Shown here piece after piece: positions 60,590 through 64,000 of a DNA stretch of 64,000 nucleotides. Each line of letters opens with the position of its first letter. The stretch's first letter is position 1. The notes beneath the pieces were generated by a model, which was not told the DNA's origin, searched no databases, and worked only from the letters and a program-made list of their open reading frames with translations. Source of the DNA: Nocardioides sp. QY071 (GTDB taxonomy: Bacteria > Actinomycetota > Actinomycetes > Propionibacteriales > Nocardioidaceae); NCBI RefSeq assembly GCF_029961765.1, contig NZ_CP124681.1, positions 3,100,001-3,164,000 of the forward strand, written 5' to 3'. The translations under genes and the position numbers were made by a program.

Positions 60590-62056
60590 TCAGCGGCTGC
60601 GCCGGTACGCGGGGGCGACCTCATTGATCGCGTCGCCCATCCGGTGCACGCGCAGCGCGTTGGTCGAGCCCGGGATCCCCGGGGGGCTGCCGGCGACGAT
60701 CACGACCCGGTCACCCTCCTTGACCCGGCCGATGCGGAGCAGCTCCTCGTCGACCTGGCGGACCATCTCGTCGGTGTGCTCGACGGTGGAGGTCTGGAAG
60801 GCCTCGACGCCCCAGCTGACGGCGAGCTGCGAGCGGGAGCGGGCCTCGGGTGTGAAGGCGAGGACGGGGATCGGACTGCGCAGGCGGGCCAGGCGGCGGG
60901 CGGAGTCGCCGGACTGGGTGAAGGCGACGACGTACTTGGCGCCGACGCGCTGGGCGACCTCCTCGGCGGCCTTGGTGATCACGCCGGAGGTGGTGTGGGG
61001 GTCCCACTCGATGCGGCCGAAGCGGCTGAAGCTCTCGTCGACGAGGGCGTGCTCCTCGGTGGCGGTGATGATCCGGGCCATCGTCTCGACCGTGTGGACG
61101 GGGTGCTCCCCCACGCTGGTCTCGCCGGAGAGCATCACGGCGTCCGCGCCGTCGAGCACGGCGTTCGCGACGTCGCTCGCCTCCGCGCGGGTCGGGGCGG
61201 GGTTGGTGACCATCGACTCGAGCATCTGGGTGGCGACGATGACCGGCTTCGCGTTGCGGCGGGCGGCGACGATGATCTTCTTCTGCAAGAAGGGCACCTC
61301 CTCCAGCGGGCACTCCACGCCGAGGTCGCCGCGGGCGACCATGAACGCGTCGAAGGCGTCGACGACCTCGTCGAGGTTCTCGATGGCCTGCGGCTTCTCG
61401 ATCTTCGCGATGACGGGGACCACGATCCCCTCCTCGCGCATGATCGTGCGCACGTCCTCGGCGTCGGCGGCGTTGCGCACGAAGCTGAGGGCGATGAAGT
61501 CGACGCCGAGGCGCAGGGCGAAGCGCAGGTCCTCGGTGTCCTTGTCCGACAGCGCCGGCACGGAGACCGCGACACCGGGAAGGTTGATGCCCTTGTTGTT
61601 GCTCACCTTGCCGGCGACCAGGACCTCGGTGACCACGTCGGTCCCGTCGACGACCTCGACGACGCGGAGACGGACCTTGCCGTCGTCGATGAGCAGCGGG
61701 TCGCCGGGCGCGACGTCGCCGGGGAGGCCCTTGTACGTCGTACCGCAGATCTCGGCGTCGCCCTCGACGTCGCGCGTGGTGATGACCCAGCGCTGCCCTC
61801 GCTTGAGCTGGACCGGCCCGTCGGCGAAGCGCTCGAGGCGGATCTTCGGGCCCTGCAGGTCGGCGAGGATGCCGACGCCGTGGCCGGAGGCGTCCGACGC
61901 CTCCCGGACCAGGCGATAGGCCTCGGCGTGCTGCTCGTGGCTGCCGTGGCTCATGTTGAGACGGGCGACGTCCATGCCGGCATACACGAGCTCGCGGATC
62001 CTCCGCTCCGAGCTGGTGGCCGGACCCAGGGTGCACACGATCTTGGCTCTCCGCAC
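60590..62056 (-). CDS. pyk: Pyruvate kinase
   Basis: Glycolytic enzyme of 488 residues that converts phosphoenolpyruvate and ADP to pyruvate and ATP. It starts with [20 protein letters not shown] and has [20 protein letters not shown], the active-site [40 protein letters not shown] and [22 protein letters not shown]-terminal allosteric domain is present (about 355-485). Length is typical. ATG 62056. It is part of the conserved backbone with the ANTAR regulator. Confidence 0.97.
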   Translation of the reverse strand: MRRAKIVCTLGPATSSERRIRELVYAGMDVARLNMSHGSHEQHAEAYRLVREASDASGHGVGILADLQGPKIRLERFADGPVQLKRGQRWVITTRDVEGDAEICGTTYKGLPGDVAPGDPLLIDDGKVRLRVVEVVDGTDVVTEVLVAGKVSNNKGINLPGVAVSVPALSDKDTEDLRFALRLGVDFIALSFVRNAADAEDVRTIMREEGIVVPVIAKIEKPQAIENLDEVVDAFDAFMVARGDLGVECPLEEVPFLQKKIIVAARRNAKPVIVATQMLESMVTNPAPTRAEASDVANAVLDGADAVMLSGETSVGEHPVHTVETMARIITATEEHALVDESFSRFGRIEWDPHTTSGVITKAAEEVAQRVGAKYVVAFTQSGDSARRLARLRSPIPVLAFTPEARSRSQLAVSWGVEAFQTSTVEHTDEMVRQVDEELLRIGRVKEGDRVVIVAGSPPGIPGSTNALRVHRMGDAINEVAPAYRRSR

Positions 62057-62094
62057 CCTCAGAGCCTATCGGGCAATTGGAACGTCAAAAACGC

Positions 62095-62136
62095 CGACCC
62101 GGCTCATCCCGAGAGGTTTCGGGATGAGCCGGGTCG
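62095..62136 (-). terminator. Rho-independent terminator after gltBD
   Basis: A perfect 18-bp stem (62095-62112 with 62119-62136) and a 6-base loop. On the minus strand, in the direction of gltD, the stem is followed by GCGTTTTTG, a proper T-run. It begins 8 bp after the gltD stop. Confidence 0.92.
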
Positions 62137-62143
62137 TTGTCCG

Positions 62144-63613
62144 TCAGACCACCAGCGGACGCGCGGTCGGCGGGATCGGCGCGGGCAGCTGGGTGCTGCC
62201 GGTCAGGAAGGTGTCCACACCGGCGGCCGCGGCCCGGCCCTCGGCGATCGCCCACACGATGAGCGACTGGCCGCGGCCGGCGTCGCCTGCGACGAAGACG
62301 CCCTCGACGTTGGTCGCATAGCTGTTGTCGCGCTTGATGTTGCCGCGCTCGTCGAGCTCCAGGCCGAGCTGCTCGACCAGGCCGGGCTGCTCGGGACCGA
62401 GGAAGCCCATCGCGAAGAGGACCAGGTCGGCCGGGATCTCCCGCTCGGTGCCCTCGTGCTCGACCAGCTTGCCGCCCTCGAAGGACACCTCGACCAGGCG
62501 CAGCGCCCGGACGTTGCCGTCCTCGTCGCCGAGGAACTCCTGGGTCGACACGGCGTACACCCGCTCGCCACCCTCCTCGTGAGCGGAGGAGACCCGATAG
62601 GTCATCGGGTACGTCGGCCACGGCTGCCCGTTCGGGCGGTCCTCCGTCGGCTGGGGCATGATCTCCAGCTGCGTGATCGAGGCCGCACCCTGGCGGATCG
62701 AGGTGCCGAGGCAGTCGGCGCCCGTGTCACCGCCACCGATGATGACGACGTGCTTGCCGTCGGCGCGGATCTGGTCCTCGACCGTCTCCCCCAGGGCGAC
62801 CCGGTTGGCCTGCGGCAGGAACTCCATCGCCTGGTGGATGCCCTTGAGCTCGCGGCCCGGGACCGGGAGGTCGCGCGGGACGGTGGAGCCGACGGCCAGG
62901 ACGACGGCGTCGAAGCGGTCCTTGAGCGCGTCACCGGTGAGCTTGCCGGTGCCGACCTCGACGCCGGAGCGGAAGACCGTGCCCTCGCGGCGCATCTGGT
63001 CGAGCCGGCGCTCGAGGTGCTTCTTCTCCATCTTGAACTCGGGGATGCCGTAGCGCAGCAGGCCACCGGGCTGGTCGGCCCGCTCGTAGACGGCCACGGT
63101 GTGGCCGGCCCGGGTGAGCTGCTGGGCGGCGGCCAGGCCCGCGGGACCGGAGCCGATGACGGCGACGGTCTTGCCGGTCAGCCACTCGGGCGGCTGCGGC
63201 CGCACGAAGCCCGACTCGTAGGCCCGGTCGATGATCGAGACCTCGATGTTCTTGATGGTGACCGCGGGCTGGTTGATGCCGAGGACGCACGCCGTCTCGC
63301 AGGGAGCCGGACAGAGGCGACCGGTGAACTCCGGGAAGTTGTTGGTCGCGTGCAGGCGCTCGATGGCACCGTCCCAGTCGTCGCGCCAGACCAGGTCGTT
63401 CCACTCCGGGATGATGTTGCCCAGGGGGCAGCCGGAGTGGCAGAACGGGATCCCGCAGTCCATGCAGCGGCTGGCCTGGACGTTGATGATCGGCAGCAGC
63501 GCACGACCGATCCCACCCGGGTAGACCTCGTTCCAGTCGTGGACCCGCTCCTCGACCGGACGACGCCCGGCCACCTCACGGGTGTTCTTCAAGAACCCCT
63601 TCGGGTCAGCCAT
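62144..63613 (-). CDS. gltD: Glutamate synthase small subunit
   Basis: NADPH-dependent beta subunit of GOGAT, 489 residues, which feeds electrons to the large subunit for making two glutamates from glutamine and 2-oxoglutarate. The N-terminal iron-sulfur cysteines are in [17 protein letters not shown] and [17 protein letters not shown] binding is in [20 protein letters not shown] and NADPH binding in [23 protein letters not shown] 63613 overlaps the gltB stop by 8 bp, as usual in this operon. Confidence 0.96.
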   Translation of the reverse strand: MADPKGFLKNTREVAGRRPVEERVHDWNEVYPGGIGRALLPIINVQASRCMDCGIPFCHSGCPLGNIIPEWNDLVWRDDWDGAIERLHATNNFPEFTGRLCPAPCETACVLGINQPAVTIKNIEVSIIDRAYESGFVRPQPPEWLTGKTVAVIGSGPAGLAAAQQLTRAGHTVAVYERADQPGGLLRYGIPEFKMEKKHLERRLDQMRREGTVFRSGVEVGTGKLTGDALKDRFDAVVLAVGSTVPRDLPVPGRELKGIHQAMEFLPQANRVALGETVEDQIRADGKHVVIIGGGDTGADCLGTSIRQGAASITQLEIMPQPTEDRPNGQPWPTYPMTYRVSSAHEEGGERVYAVSTQEFLGDEDGNVRALRLVEVSFEGGKLVEHEGTEREIPADLVLFAMGFLGPEQPGLVEQLGLELDERGNIKRDNSYATNVEGVFVAGDAGRGQSLIVWAIAEGRAAAAGVDTFLTGSTQLPAPIPPTARPLVV

Positions 63614-64000
63614 GGAGCACCTCCATAATCCGGTTGGCGGCGGCGTCGGCGTCGAGGCCCTCGGCCTCGGCGTCGGCCTGGACCGCCAGTACCTTCGCGT
63701 AGTCGCGCGGCATGACCTCGGTGAACCGCGGCAGTGCGGCCTCCCAGTCGGCCAGCAGCGCCTCGGCGACCTCGGAGCCGGTCTCCTCGAAGTGGGCGCG
63801 GACGATCTGCTGGAGCTCCGCGGCGTAGGCCTCGGAGACCGGACGCAGGTCGACCAGCTCGGCGTTGACCCGGAAGTCCTTGAGATCCAGGACCCAGGCG
63901 ATGCCGCCCGACATGCCGGCCGCGAAGTTGCGGCCCGTCTTGCCGAGGACGACGACGCGGCCACCCGTCATGTACTCGCAGCCGTGGTCGCCCACGCCCT
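63606..64000 (-). CDS. gltB: Glutamate synthase large subunit, C-terminal fragment at window edge
   Basis: The last 130 or so residues of the alpha subunit of GOGAT. The visible sequence includes MTGGRVVVLGKTGRNFAAGM and SGGIAWVLDLKDFRVNAELV, part of the beta-helix (GXGXG) domain that ends large subunits. The frame is open to the right edge, so the remaining 1350 residues or so lie outside. It overlaps gltD by 8 bp. Confidence 0.93.
   Translation of the reverse strand, partial: GVGDHGCEYMTGGRVVVLGKTGRNFAAGMSGGIAWVLDLKDFRVNAELVDLRPVSEAYAAELQQIVRAHFEETGSEVAEALLADWEAALPRFTEVMPRDYAKVLAVQADAEAEGLDADAAANRIMEVLHG

Noticed and set aside
59680..60600. Integrative element using the tRNA-Leu 3' end as attachment site
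   Set aside because: No integrase and no repeat of the tRNA 3' end was found downstream of the LAGLIDADG gene; pyk follows at once.

Overview
The window is very GC-rich DNA from an actinobacterium. GTG starts and 1-4 base gene overlaps (ATGA, GTGA, TGATG) are common. Gene content (DUF222/HNH protein, DUF6318 lipoprotein, AftD-like protein, an S1 protein of about 490 residues, PolA without a visible proofreading site) fits a Nocardioides-like member of the Propionibacteriales. That placement is inferred from gene content alone.

The minus strand carries a housekeeping backbone: coaE (6.2-6.8 kb), rpsA (28.0-29.5 kb), polA (47.4-50.1 kb), livKHMGF (53.8-58.8 kb), an ANTAR response regulator (59.0-59.6 kb), pyk (60.6-62.1 kb) and gltD-gltB (62.1 kb to the right edge). 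From memory the same order occurs in other actinobacteria such as Streptomyces and Mycobacterium. Accessory blocks sit between the backbone genes.

0-11.4 kb: end of dinB, an oligopeptidase B-like peptidase, a group 2 sigma factor, a membrane protein divergent from a membrane-anchored LuxR regulator, coaE, a secreted sugar dehydrogenase with a PA14 domain, a short AMP-binding ligase and a small anchored protein.

11.5-26.7 kb: an amine and GABA region. A PucR regulator is divergent from gabT-gdh-gabD, which takes GABA to succinate while the embedded glutamate dehydrogenase can regenerate 2-oxoglutarate. Further on lie an agmatinase-like enzyme and a flavin amine oxidase, then a second PucR and a GlxA-type AraC regulator. 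Between them are decayed DUF4440 and ECF-sigma remnants, a serA-type dehydrogenase, a DUF6318 lipoprotein with a PKD-like partner, and a DUF222/HNH protein.

26.8-33.4 kb: a DUF418 membrane protein, rpsA, a methyltransferase and a large secreted protein with four near-identical 270-bp Ig-like repeats followed by calcium-binding-type repeats.

33.4-47.3 kb: an envelope glycan locus. Seven tightly packed minus-strand genes encode an AftD-like giant membrane protein, two more polytopic proteins, a 43-residue peptide, GT2 and GT4 glycosyltransferases and a DUF3068 protein. A methyltransferase, an HHxxxDG acyltransferase-like protein and a Wzx-like flippase flank them. The flippase and polA converge on a 166-bp element with inverted ends that contain both stop codons.

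47.4-64 kb: polA, a hotdog thioesterase, a GNAT, a polar amino acid ABC transporter, the branched-chain amino acid ABC transporter, the ANTAR regulator, tRNA-Leu(CAA) with an adjacent HTH-LAGLIDADG protein, pyk and gltBD. No CRISPR array, complete insertion sequence, prophage or rRNA was seen.
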